64,000 nucleotides of DNA from Vitellaria paradoxa (Eukaryota; Streptophyta; Magnoliopsida; Ericales; Sapotaceae). Where the stretch lies: NCBI GenBank assembly GCA_019916065.1, contig CM034234.1, positions 7,786,342 through 7,850,341 of the forward strand, read 5' to 3'. The position numbers and the translations under genes are program-made. The notes under the pieces were generated by a model, which did not search any database, was not told the DNA's origin, and saw only the letters and a list, made by a program, of their open reading frames with translations. Shown here in pieces: positions 46,182-57,840 of this stretch. The first letter of the stretch is position 1; each line of letters begins with the position of its first letter.

Positions 46182-49100
46182 ATGAAAGCTTTTTCTGTGG
46201 ATTGCTCTGACAATATTACGTCCCTCTCTGTCATTCTAGATGGGACTAATTATGTTTTGTGGGCACAAGCTCTCTCTGGCTTTATCAAAGGACGTCGTTT
46301 ATGGCGTATTATCTCTGGCTCTCAGAAAAAACCCATCCAGAAAGACGATGAGGATCAATCTGCTTTTGAGGATCGTCTTGATGATTGGAAAAGCAAAAAT
46401 TATCAAATTGTCACTTGGTTTCGTGCCACTACTATTCCTTCCATCAGTCTTCAATTTGGCCGATTCCAGGACGATGATCAGTATCCCTCTCCTGCTAAGG
46501 TTATTTGGGATTTCTTAAAGGATCGCTATCAGAGGGCCATGCTCACCAGTATCAGTTACTTCAGACTCTTCATCGTATGTGTCAAGAGCCTGGGCAATCC
46601 ATCAATGATTTTCTCTCTCAAATGTCTTCTATTTGGGATCAGCTCGCTTTATGTGAACCTACCTGGAAACACTCTGAGGATGCTCAATTGTACACTATCC
46701 ACCGCAATCATCAGCGACTTTTGCTATTTCTTATGGCTCTCCATGACACTTTTGAGTCGGTTCGTGCCTCATTGCTCCATCGCATGCCTCTACCCACTCT
46801 TGAACAAGCTATTTCAGAATTCTTGTCCGAAGAAACTCGTCTAGGTCTCAAAACTAAGGCGTTGGATTCAGTTCTTGCTATACCACCATCTCCAGTTCCA
46901 GATGCCGCTCTTGCCATGTCTCACGGTCAATCTTCTGGCCCATTGACTCCTCACTCCTGCATCTACTATCTAAAAAGGGGTCTACCACACAATCATTCAT
47001 TTGAACATTGTCCAGTTCGTGAGTGTTTGACTTGCCACAAAACAGCTCCTGGTCATTTTCAGCGTGACTGTCCCAAGGCTTCCTCCTCTGGAGCTCATTC
47101 CAAAAAGGGATCCTCTAAGTCTTCTGCTAAATCTCATGGTTCTCGTACCACTGCTGCTGTTGCTTCAGACAGGTCCTCCTCTTCTGGCCCATCCTTTTCT
47201 ATGACTGATGTGGAGTCTATCATTCAGCAAGTACTTGCCAAAACTGGTACATCTCCTTCTACTGCCCTATCCGTCATGCCAGGTACTTCCTCTTGGTATT
47301 TTGACTCAGGATGTTGCAATCATATGACTTCTGATTCTACAATTTTTTCGTCTATTGCTTCCTCATCCTCTATTCCCACTATTCATACTGCTGATGGTAC
47401 TCATATGTCTGTTACCCACACCAGTCATATTTCTACTTCATCTATTTCTCTTTCTAATGTTTACCACATTCCTACCCTTGCTTTAAATCTTGTGTCTGTT
47501 GGTCAATTATGTGAACTTGGTCTGATCGTTACTTTTTCTGCTTCTGGTTGTTTGGTGCAGGACCCACAGACGAAACAGGTTATTGGGATAGGCCGTAAGC
47601 ATGGACGTCTGTTTGAGATTGTTCACCTCCAACTTCCACCATCCTCTGCTGCTTCCACTGCTGCTTCCGCTTCCACATCTTCTATTTTTAATCTTTGGCA
47701 TTGTCGTTTGGGTCATGTGTCTTTTAGTCGTTTGAAAACTTTAGTTTCTAGTGGTCAATTGGGTCATGTGGTTTCTGAAAAAGTTGATTGTTTATCATGT
47801 CAAACTGCTAAACAACCCGCTTTACCTTTTAATAAAAGTAATTCTGTTTCTTTTGCACCATTTGATCTCGTTCACTCGGATATCTGGGGACCTTCACCCA
47901 CTCCCACTATGGGGGGCTCTCGTTATTTTGTTATTTTTGTAGATGATTATACTCGCTATACTTGGTTGTATCTTTTAACTAAACGTTCTGAACTTAAACA
48001 GATATACTCTGATTTCTCAGCAATGGTGAAAACTCAATTTTCTTGTACAATCAAGGTTTTTCGAACTGATAATGCTATGGAATATCTTGACTCTGAGGTT
48101 TTATCTTTTCTACGCTCTCAGGGGACACAGTCTCATCTTTCTTGTCCTGGTACTTCTCAGCAAAATGGTCGGGCAGAACGCAAACATCGTCATCTTCTTG
48201 ACACGATCCGTGCCCTTCTTATTTCTTCCTCCTGTCCAGAAAAATTTTGGGGGGAAGCTGCTCTTACTGCTGCCTACACCATTAATCGTGTTCCCACTTC
48301 TGTCCTTGGTAATTCTACCCCTTTTGAACGCTTGTATGGCTCCCCTCCTGATTATTCTCATCTTAGAATATTTGGGTCTGCTTGTTTTGTTCTCCTTCAA
48401 CCCCATGAAAGAACTAAACTTGAACCACGCTCTCGTCTTTGTTGTTTCTTGGGTTATGGTATTGAACATAAGGGGTATCGGTGTTAGGATCCTATTTCTC
48501 GACGTCTTCGTGTCTCTCGACATGTTGTCTTTTGGGAACACAAGATGTTTTCTACTCTTTCTCCATTTCATCTTTCTACCTCTTCCCATAATCCTCTCTT
48601 TACTGATATTTCCAAAGATTTACATTCTGATATATTTGATGCAGATAGTCCACAGGTCTCTTAGACACCACTGCTTACGGTTCATCCCGAGACACCTGGG
48701 TCTTCTGCTGGACCTGTGACCACTCCTGATGAGTCTTCTTCTCCATCCCTTGTTGACGAATCTCCTCCTTCAGAACGTCCTAAACGAGTAACACAACCTT
48801 CTGTTCGTCTTCGTGATTATATTGTTGGTTCTGCTGCCTTTTCTACTCACGAACCTTCTTCCTACCGTGAGGCTTGTACTAACCTTTATGGCAGCAAGCT
48901 ATGGATGATGAGTTACAGGCTCTTGAGAAAACTCATACTTAAGATGTGGTTCCCCTTCCTCCTGGGAAGACTGCTATCAGTTGCAAATAGATCTATAAAA
49001 TCAAAACTCGTTCAGATGGTTCTATTGAGCGACACAAAGCTCGTCTTGTTGCTCGAGGTTTTACTCAGGAGTACAGTATTGACTATGAAGAAACTTTTGC

Positions 49101-50378
49101 TCCTGTTGCTAGGCTTACTTCCGTTCGCAGTTTACTTGCTATTTCTGCTGCTTGTAACTGGGATCTTTATCATATGGACGTTAAGAATGCCTTTCTAAAT
49201 GGCGATCTTATTGAGGAAGTCTATATGCAACCTCCTCCGGGCTCCTCTGTTCCGTCTTCTCATGTTTGCAAGCTTCGTCGAGACTATATGGGCTGAAACA
49301 GGCTCCTCATGCCCGGTTTGCGAAGTTTAGCTCTACTATTCGTGAGCTTGGATTTATCCCCAGTTCATATGACTCTGCTTTGTTTATCCGCACCACTACA
49401 GCTGGATCTGTTCTTCTTCTCATTTATGTAGACAATATGATTATTACTGGGGATGACAGTGTTGGCATTTCTCATCTCAAACAATTTCTTAGTCGACAGT
49501 TTGAAATGAAGGATTTGGGGTTTCTCAATTACTTTCTGGGCTTGGAGATCTCCCGAGATTCTTCTGGTTACTTTATCTCTCAAGCTAAGTATGCTTCTGA
49601 TCTCTTGACACGGGTTGATATTTCTGACTGCAAGACTGCTACTACTCCGATTGATCCACAGCTCCGTCTTACTCCTCTTGATGGTGCACCATTATCTGAT
49701 GCGACTTTGTATCGTCAACTTGTTGATAGTCTTGTTTATCTTACTGTCACTCGCCCTGACATTGCTTATGCTGTTCACATTGTTAGTCAATTCATGGCTG
49801 CTCCACGTTCTCATCATTTTACTGCTTTGCTGCGCATTCTCCGATATATCAAAGGCACTATGTTTCATGGTCTTCATTACTCATCCCAGTCCTCACTTGA
49901 ATTACATGCTTTTTCTGATGCCGACTGGGCTGGTGATCCTACTGATCGTCGTTCTACGACAGGGTTCTGTTTCTTTCTAGGGACTTCTCTCATAGCCTGG
50001 CGTAGCAAGAAACAAACTCTCACTGCCCGTTCTAGTACTGAAGCTGAGTACCGTGCTCTCGCCGATACCACTCAAGAGCTCATTTGGCTTAAATGGCTTC
50101 TTACTGATATGGGTGTCACTCATTCTACAGGCACTATATTATATTGTGACAATCAAAGTGCTATTCAGATTGCTCACAATGATGTTTTTCATGATCGCAC
50201 TAAACACATTGAAATAGATTGTCACTTTATTCGTCAACATGTCAGAAGTGGCATTGTTCGTCTCATTTCTGTATCCTCAGCAAATCAAACTGCTGATTTT
50301 TTCATGAAGGCTCATCCTCCTGGTCGTTTCTTCGAGTTAATCTCCAAACTCAAGCTGCTTCCTGCGTTGCCACCTTGA
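46182..50378 (+). pseudogene. gag-pol of inner copia, disrupted
   Basis: Order: gag from MKAFSVDC; zinc-knuckle-like CLTCHKTAPGHFQRDC near 47025; protease WYFDSGCCNHM near 47295; GAG-pre-integrase WHCRLGHVSF near 47697; integrase with HSDIWGPSP, RTDNAMEY and QQNGRAERKH; reverse transcriptase; RNase H with SDADWAGDPTDRRSTTG and an end at TGA 50376-50378. Lesions: frameshift in gag near 46530, TAG at 48485-48487, TAG at 48661-48663, frameshift near 48885, TAA near 48939, TAG near 48987 and frameshift near 49285. The catalytic YVDD box reads YVDN (near 49430). It cannot code for a working polyprotein, in contrast with its nearly identical LTRs. Confidence 0.9.
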
Positions 50379-50391
50379 ATTTGAGGGGGAG

Positions 50392-50652
50392 TGTTAGATT
50401 TAGTAATGTATAATCGTATATAATTAGTATCCCTTATTTTATGCTTTTCCTTATTTTATGTCTTTCCTTATATCATAATTAGGAATATTATTCTATTTCT
50501 TATTTTGTATATCCAATCATAATTAGGATTACTATCTCCTATCAGGATTAGGATTATTGTCCTCTTATATAAAGGACCTTGTAGTCTTGTATTCTCACAC
50601 ACAGAAATAAATATTAATATATAATTCTTTCCTTCTTCTTTTATTCTTAACA
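50392..50652 (+). repeat. 3' LTR of inner copia
   Basis: 261 bp, preceded by the polypurine tract and followed by the target copy AATGT. Confidence 0.92.
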
Positions 50653-50853
50653 AATGTCACCAAATGCCCATAATTTCTAAAACAAAGAAAACTCCCAAAT
50701 TAACTCATACATAATTTCCTATAACTCAAAAAGCCACTACCGGTTATACACATCAAACCACAACCGGTTACACAAAAACTAAAAGCCACACATTAATACA
50801 AACTAAATGCCACAAATAAAGTTTAATAATAAAAACCTTTTATTTTCTCAACA
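50653..50853 (-). repeat. Left LTR of outer copia, distal part
   Basis: Continues the outer LTR after the inner insertion; collinear with 55140-55340. The proximal part is 45218-45338. Confidence 0.9.
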
Positions 50854-50860
50854 CCCCCCC

Positions 50861-53800
50861 TTAAACTTGATTTGTTACACCAAGTAAACTCCTCATTTTG
50901 ATGAAAGTCTCCAACTTGAGGGGCTTCGTGAAAATGTCCGCCGCTTGGTCTTGTGACTTGATATATTTGAGTTCCACTTCTTTTTTCGTAACGCAATCCC
51001 GAATGTAGTGAAATCGGGTATTGATGTGCTTGCTCCTCCCATGAAACACCGGATTTTTGGCTAAGGCAATGGCCAATTTGTTATCAACAAAAATCTCCAT
51101 TGGACTTTCCATTTGAAACTTCAACTCCTTCACTAAGTTTCTTAGCCAAATTGCATGACATACACATGAAGTTGCCGCGACGTACTCCGCCTCGCATGTT
51201 GATAATGTGGCTATGGGTTGCTTTTTTGACATCCATGTGAACGCCGTTTCACCAATAAAAAATACAAACCCCGTAGTGCTCTTCCGATCATCCAAGTCAC
51301 TACTCCAATCACTATCACAATAACCAACAACATCAAAATTGCTAGAAGAGACATAAGAAAGACCATACACAATCGTCCCTTCCCTTTGATGTAGCGAAGT
51401 ATCCTCTTTGCCATTTTGAAATGCGTTGTTGTCGGCTCCTCCATAAATCAACTAATGATTCCAACCGAATAAAGAATATCCGGTCTTGTGCATGTCAAGT
51501 ATCTCAAACTTCCAACCAAGCTTTTAAAAAGTGTAGAATCTACCTTCTCTCCTCCATCTTGCTTGGTGATTTTGACTCCACATTCCATCGGTGTTCCAAC
51601 CAGATTAGCATCATCTATGTTGAACCTTTTGAGCACTTCTTTAGCATAGCCCTCTTGGGATATAAAAATCCATCTTCACCTTGTTTGACCTCGATCCCAA
51701 GATAGTAACTCATGAGACCAATGTCCGTCATTTCAAACTCCTTTGCCATCTCCCTTTTGAACTGATCAAACATGCTAGGATCGTTTCCGGTAAATACTAA
51801 ATCATCAACGTATAAACAAATGATTAGTATGTTTTCACCTTGCATTTTGATGTAGAGGGCATGCTCATAAGGACACTTCATATACTTCTTCTCTTGAAAG
51901 TACTTGTCAATCTTCAAATTCCATGCTCTCGGTGCTTGCTTCAAACCGTAAAGAGCCTTTTTCAATCGAAGCACTTTGTCTTCTTTACCCTTGACTTCAT
52001 AACCCAACGGTTGCTCCACATAGACCTCCTCCTCAAGAATTCCGTTCAAGAATGTCGATTTGACATCCATTTGATGTATCTTCCAATGATTATGGGCTGC
52101 CAAAGCAATAATCAAACGAATAGTTTCAAGGCGAACAACGGGGGCAAATACCTCATCATAGTCGATGCCGTGTTGTTGACTATACCCTTTCACAACTAGT
52201 CTCGCCTTATGCCTCTTAATATCGCCATTGGCCTTTCGCTTTGTCTTGTATACCCACTTTACTCCGATTGGTTTATGCCCTTTTCGAAGCTTGGTCAACT
52301 CCCATGTGTCATTTTTCTCTATCGCTCGAATTTCTTCATCCATTACATCATTCCATTTTTTGTTTGCGATGGCTTCTTGGAAACTAATAGGCTCACAATC
52401 ACCAAAAAGACAATAGAGAATTATGTCATTTTGATTTTCATTTACCTCATTAAGTTCCCGTAGACTTCGGGTTCCTCTTGGGCCAATTTCGTTTTTCGAA
52501 TCGCTGGAAAATGCCTCCGTTCCGCTGGACGATGCATTACATGACGTTGAGCCTTCAGATGACGACCGATCGGTCGACCGGGGTGACGCTAGAATGGGCA
52601 AAACTTCACTTATTTCGTCCCTGGTTGGCTCGTTTTCATCGTCTTCTTCAAAGTATGGAAGGAAATCATACTCCTCCTCCTGTATATTCCAATCCCAAGA
52701 GACTTCCTCATCAAAAACAACATCACGACTAATAATTACCTTCCCATTCAAAGGATTGTAGAGGCGATAACCCTTTGAACTTGCGTCATAGCGGATGAAG
52801 ATGAGTTTCTCGCTTCGATCGTCGAGCTTGGTCCTTTTTTCCTCTGACACATGAGCATATGTAATACTCCCAAACACCTTGAAGTGACCAATTCCGGGCT
52901 TTCTTCCGTTCCATGCTTCTTGAGGCGTCTTGTTAAGCACACTTTTGGTTGGTGCTCAGTTTGTCAAATAGACCGCACAAGCTACGGCCTCCGCCCAAAA
53001 TTCCTTGGGCATCTTCTTCGTCTTCAACATACTTCTTGCCATGTTCAAGATTGTCCGATTCTTCCTCTCCGCCACGCCATTTTGTTGCGGTGTCCTTGGC
53101 ACCGTTAACGGACGTCGGATGCCTTTTTCATCACAAAACTGTTTGAACTCATTTGATGTGAATTCACCACCTCGATCGGTTCTCATGGCCTTGATCGTAA
53201 GGTTGCTTTCATTCTCCACACGCACCTTAAATCTCTTGAAGATTTCAAATACTTCCGATTTTTCCTTCAAAAAGTACACCCATGTTTTTCTAGAAAAATC
53301 ATCAATAAAGAGAAGGAAGTATTTACTTTTACCATGAGACTCCGGTTTGATCACTCCACACACATCGGCATGGATGAGTTCTAGAGGCTTCTTGGCTCTT
53401 GTCATAGACTCCTTCGGAAAACTACTTCGATGATGTTTTCCGAGTAAGCACCATTCACACACTTGGTTCGGCTTGTGAATGTGCGGTAAACCCCGCACCA
53501 TCTTTTTCTTCGACAAGTCTTCTAGACTCCCAAAATTGAGGTGCCCGAACCGTATATGCCATAGCCAAGAGGGATCCTCATAACACGTCTTCAAGCATTT
53601 CGGAACATATTACATACATTCAAAGGAAACATTCGGTTTTTGGTCATGGAGACTTTAGCAACAAGTCTCTCATGATTATCTCTCAAATACAAACAATTGT
53701 TTTTCATTTGAACTTCAAAACCTTTCTCTAACAATTTTCCTACACTCAATATATTGTTTTTTACATTGGGAATGTAATAAACATTTGTGATATATTGATG

Positions 53801-54985
53801 TTCTCCATTTTTTAACCGAATGAGAATTTTACCTATTCCTTTGATGGCGGCCAAAGAATTGTCTCCAAAGGCAATATTACCTTTCGCCATCTCGTTCAAC
53901 TCCGCAAACATCTCGCGGTTCCCACACATGTGATTCGAGGCTCCGGTGTCAAGATACCACATGCTATCTCGACTCTCTTCTTCTCCCTTTGAAACCATGA
54001 ATAAGGTTCCGTTCTCCTCCGCATAATTGGATTGCCCTTGATGGGCGTTGGATGTGCCAGCGGTTGACTGGTTCTGATGCTTCCGGCCGATCGGCTCTGT
54101 TTGGGATGAGTAACACTCATTCGCATAATGTCCATATTTATTACAATTATAACATTTTACCTGAGATTTATCTCTCCCGGACCTTCCACCACGTCTTCCA
54201 CGACCTCGGCCTCCTCTTCCTCTTGAAGATTCACACGAGTTTTGAGAAACGTCGGTGTTGGCTTCACCTCTTCCACCATGGCCTCGACCACTGCGACTTC
54301 TTCCACGTCCACGACCATTCTCCTCCTTGAGTTTGAGTTGGAGAAGTTGTTCAACGGTCTTCGTTTGCTCCATCTTCCTTTTCTTTTTCTCCTCATAGGC
54401 TTGCAACGAGCCTATAAATTGTTCAATCGTCATGTTCTCGAGATCCTTCGTCTCCTCGATTGTCGTGGCGATGATCTCGAACTTAGTGTTTAGGCTCCGT
54501 AGAACCTTCTCCATGACACGAACATCGGCGATTTCTTCACCGTTCCGTCTCAATTAGTTGACAACGGTCATTACTTTTGTGTGATATTCCGCTATCACCT
54601 CCGTCTCCTTCATCTGTAATGATTCAAACTCACCACGTAAAGTTTGCAACCGTACCTTTTTCACACGATCAGCTCCTCTATGAGTCGATTGGAGCTTATC
54701 CCACGCCACCTTTGACGTCTCAGCATTGGCGATGGTCTCGAATGTATCTTCGTCCACCGATTGGTACAAGATATAAAGGGCCTTCTTGTCCTTCTTTCTT
54801 GTCTCCTTTAACGCATCTCTTTGCGCTTGATCGGCTACAGCTTCCGCCTCTTGGAAACCGTTCTCCACGATCTCCCACACGTCTTGTGCTCCTAGTAACG
54901 CCTTCATCTTGATGCTCCAATTGTCGTAGTTGAGCTTGGTAAGCATCGGTAGTTGAAGCGGACCCATTCCTCTACCGTTGGCCAT
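50861..54985 (-). pseudogene. gag-pol of outer copia, disrupted
   Basis: Read right to left. Gag starts at MANGRGMGPLQLPMLTKLNY (ATG 54985), then UBN2-type gag, an RG-rich tail, zinc knuckle CYNCNKYGHYANEC (about 54155-54114), protease WYLDTGASNHM (about 53961-53929) and pre-integrase WHIRFGHLNF. Integrase follows with HADVCGV, RTDRGGEF and QQNGVAERKN, then reverse transcriptase with an intact YVDD (about 51815-51800), then RNase H with CDSDWSSDLDDRKSTTG. Lesions: TAA at 54556-54554 (Gln in relatives), a frameshift near 53597, TGA at 52958-52956 (Arg expected), a frameshift near 51660, and a stop plus frame changes at about 51450-51350. It is older than the inner element by LTR divergence but keeps its catalytic motifs. 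Confidence 0.9.
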
Positions 54986-55023
54986 TTTTCTCTCGATTTT
55001 TTCTGCACGCTCTGATACCACTT

Positions 55024-55340
55024 TGTTAGAAAAACGTAAAAGACAAATATGGAGGAAGTGATATTTATCATTTAACTAAGCATGCCTTTATATAGGCTTA
55101 CAAAAAACAACCATAGAATACTAATGGTTAAAAACCATAAATGTCACCAAATGCCCATAACTTCTAAAACAAAGAAAACTCCCAAATTAACTCACACATA
55201 ATTTCCTATAACTTAAAAAGTCACTACCGGTTATACACATCAAACCACAACCAGTTACACAAAAACTAAAAGCCACACAATAATACAAACTAAATGCCAC
55301 AAATAAAGTTTAATAATAAAAACCTTTTATTTTCTCAACA
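55024..55340 (-). repeat. Right LTR (5' LTR) of outer copia, intact
   Basis: 317 bp, TGTTAG...CTCAACA on the plus strand. Shows the uninterrupted sequence CATAAATGTCACC that the inner copia entered in the other LTR. Confidence 0.92.
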
Positions 55341-55345
55341 TCCTC

Positions 55346-56640
55346 ATTAAGTCTCCATCGATCTTCTTCTTCTGCCTCAAACCCTTTCTCTCCTCTGTTT
55401 ATCTTCCTTCATCTATATATATATTTCCCTCTCTTCTTTCCTTCCTCGCAGTTCCACAGTCCTGCGTCATCCCCCCCGACAAGTGAAAGACAAAGCCTAC
55501 AATCAGTCAAGGCAAGAGGTATAAATTATATATATAGATATATATATATATACACGTATATGTACGTAAGTACGTTACTGTTTTCCTTCCTATGGATATG
55601 CAAACATTTATGCTGTTTGAAACGTGAATTAATGAAAGGACAAAAAAATTGGAAAGAAATAAAAAAAAATTTAATCAAATAAAAATTAAATTATTTTTAT
55701 AAATGTCTATTTATTTTCTTATCATTCTTAACTCATTTATTTTCTTATCATTATTTCATCTCTAAACATTTATGTTTTCAAACACAATACAAATTAACTA
55801 GAACAACATGGAAGCAAGCCAAAGGATAAGAAGTCGACCCAGTACTCCTGCCACCTTCTTCTTCTTTTTTTTTTTTTTTTTCCCCCTCTATCTTTGGCAT
55901 GACTTAGTTTGGTAATTAAAAAAAAAAAGTAGCCCGGCCGCTTCTTTCTGGCTATCTTTCTATTTTATTTGTTTTTTTTTTTTACTAAAATTCATATTTA
56001 TTTTTTGTTTAATAATTTTAAAACATGTTGGTCATATTTTTAAAATAATACAAAAATATTGTTTAAAAATAAAAAATTTCATGCGAGGCTTTAATTTCCT
56101 TTCCCTGTACGTGAGTTCTCTTGTTTTTAAATATTTTTTTTTATAAATATGAATAATATACTTCAAAAGTAATAAAAGCAAAAGAAAATTAAATTTTAAT
56201 AAGAAAATACAAATTGAAAAGAACAAGGAGAAGTAGAAGTAGAAGCAGAAGAAGCAGCAGCTGTTAAGCCTAGTATTTACCTTTTGTGTATATATACACA
56301 AACAAAACCTCTGAGAAAAGATTAATTGAATTTAGTTAAGTCGTTAAAATTAAGCATAATACTAATAATGCTACCAAGCCAGAAAAACATGTTATGGCTT
56401 GTCATTTCAACGTAAATAATCTAGTTACAATGCATTTTTATTAGAAAAGTGTTATCATCTCATTATTTATTTACCTTTTTTTTGATAGAAAATTTTTATA
56501 AAATAATTTATATCCATATCGTCATAATAGGGATGAAATTAATTTCTCACTTCGTAAAAACAATTTTTAGTGGAAAATTTTTAAAGGAATAGTTTTCCCT
56601 ATTTTACGTTTTATCTAATTTCTCCAATTGTGCCACCTTA
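55346..56640. other. Intergenic
   Basis: 55346-55520 is pyrimidine-rich and resembles a plant 5'UTR or promoter (CTTCTTCTTCTGCC, TATATATATA near 55420, AGTCAAGGCAAGAG), but no ORF follows. The rest is AT-rich. Confidence 0.3.
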
Positions 56641-57210
56641 CCTCTTTGAATGGGGAGACATCTTTGGGCTAAGTTGCTAACCCAGCTCAGGGGGATGTCC
56701 AATGTACCCTTACTTAATGAGTACCCGCTTCACCTGCTTCTGTTCGAGACGGGTATAAGAATGTTAGAAGTGGGGATGGGGATGAGAACGGGAACAGAAA
56801 CGGGTATGGAGATCTGTGGCGTCATCCGAACGGATACGAGGACGGGTATAATAGTTCACATCCTACCCCATACTCGTTTAAATATTTATTTATTAATTTA
56901 TATATATTTTTTTAATTTTTATTTAATGTATATAATATATTTTTATCAATATATATAATATTTATAATAATTTTTAATATTTATTTTATACATATAATAT
57001 ATAATTTGTAATAGTTAGTATGCTTAGCGTGCAAATGGGGACAGAAATGGATAATTCATTATTTAACAGAGACAAGTATGGGAAAAATTTTTTTTCTCAA
57101 AATAGAGATAAGAACAGAAACTAGTAAAGGTATTGCTAAACGGAAACAGAAATAAAAACAGAGACAAAGAAAGCCGTACCTACTCCATACCTACCCGTTG
57201 AGATTCTTAA
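56641..57210. repeat. GGGTATGGGG-type dispersed repeat
   Basis: Contains many GACGGGTATA, GGGAACAGAAACGGGTATGG and, near its end, CTCCATACCTACCCGTTG words, so the two ends are loosely inverted. This wording is common in plant non-coding repeats. The 102-residue ORF at 56650 is composed of these repeats. Confidence 0.4.
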
Positions 57211-57424
57211 CCCGCTGTAAATGTGACCTATCTTGTCTTGTCTTTGAAGTTTTATTTGGAATGATACTTCTCTTTCTTTTTGTAAATAATAATAATAATA
57301 GTAATAATAATAATAATACAGAAAAACTATATCCTGATTTCAAGCACAAACGTTAATGGCTATTAATTTATAGGAGAAAAATATTATTATACTAGGAAAT
57401 TCAGAAAGAGTAAAGAGTAAAAAA
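57211..57424. other. Spacer with (AAT)n
   Basis: Contains (AAT)n at about 57287-57318. No gene. Confidence 0.4.
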
Positions 57425-57695
57425 AATTCATGTCATCACATTAATTTTTTAATTAATTTTATTGATGAATTTTTTGGTTTACTGACTTTTAAAACAGCAT
57501 AGCTAGCTAGCTAGCTAGCTTTTGCATTATTTTATATGCCTATATGCATCAAAATCAAGGTCAATAATGGACGGCAAGCGGTGCTCACTCGTCTGGTTGA
57601 TCGGCAAGCGGTGCTCACTCGTCTACTTCTTGTTCTTCTGCGTTTGTCTAAAGCACGAAGAACTGCTTCCAAACAAACGTTAACAATTCAATGGT
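57425..57695 (+). pseudogene. Truncated tandem copy of the promoter and signal anchor of the next P450
   Basis: Aligns with 57710-57955: TAATTTTATTGATGAATTTT, TTTAAAACAGCATAGCT, GCATCAAAATCAAG, then the ATG region and TAAAGCACGAAGAACTGCTTCC. A start at 57567 gives a 38-residue ORF ending at TAA 57681-57683. It begins like the gene (CSLVWLI) but contains an internal tandem duplication of GGCAAGCGGTGCTCACTCGT, after which the frame is lost. Similarity ends at the codons before the PPGPPGWP hinge. A (GCTA)n tract lies at 57500-57520. Confidence 0.8.
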
Positions 57696-57840
57696 CTAAA
57701 ATGATAAATTTACAAGTCTTTCATGTCATTATCATTAAAATTTTTAATTAATTTTATTGATGAATTTTTTGGTTTGACATTTAAAACAGCATAGCTCGCA
57801 TTATTTTAGATGCGTGTGTGCATCAAAATCAAGCTCAATA

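Larger units (their letters stand above)
45339..50652 (+). mobile_element. Inner Ty1/copia element, plus strand, nested in an LTR
   Basis: Complete by structure: LTRs of 261 bp at 45339-45599 and 50392-50652, differing by eye at only 3 positions. TGGTATCAGAGC (primer site) starts at 45600 and a GAGGGGGAG polypurine tract ends at 50391. The target duplication is AATAT (45334-45338) against AATGT (50653-50657); the intact right LTR of the outer element shows the original AATGT. The gag-pol reading is broken in several places. Confidence 0.93.
45218..55340 (-). mobile_element. Outer Ty1/copia element, minus strand, interrupted by a second copia
   Basis: Flanked by TCCTC at 45213-45217 and 55341-55345. 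The LTRs, read on the plus strand, run TGTTAG...CTCAACA: the right one is 55024-55340 (317 bp); the left one is 45218-45338 plus 50653-50853, split by the inner element. On the minus strand the 5' LTR is the right one. It is followed by a three-base gap and TGGTATCAGA (55020-55011), the initiator tRNA-Met primer site. The polypurine tract is the C-run complement at 50854-50862. By eye the LTRs differ at about 11 of 317 positions. Without the insert the element is about 4.8 kb. Confidence 0.93.

Noticed and set aside
55346..55560. Possible promoter and 5'UTR of a lost gene right of the outer copia
   Set aside because: The pyrimidine-rich stretch and TATA-like run are suggestive, but no coding sequence follows within 2 kb.
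56650..56958. ORF of 102 residues rich in Gly and Thr
   Set aside because: Built from the GGGTATGGGG-type dispersed repeat; no conserved domain.
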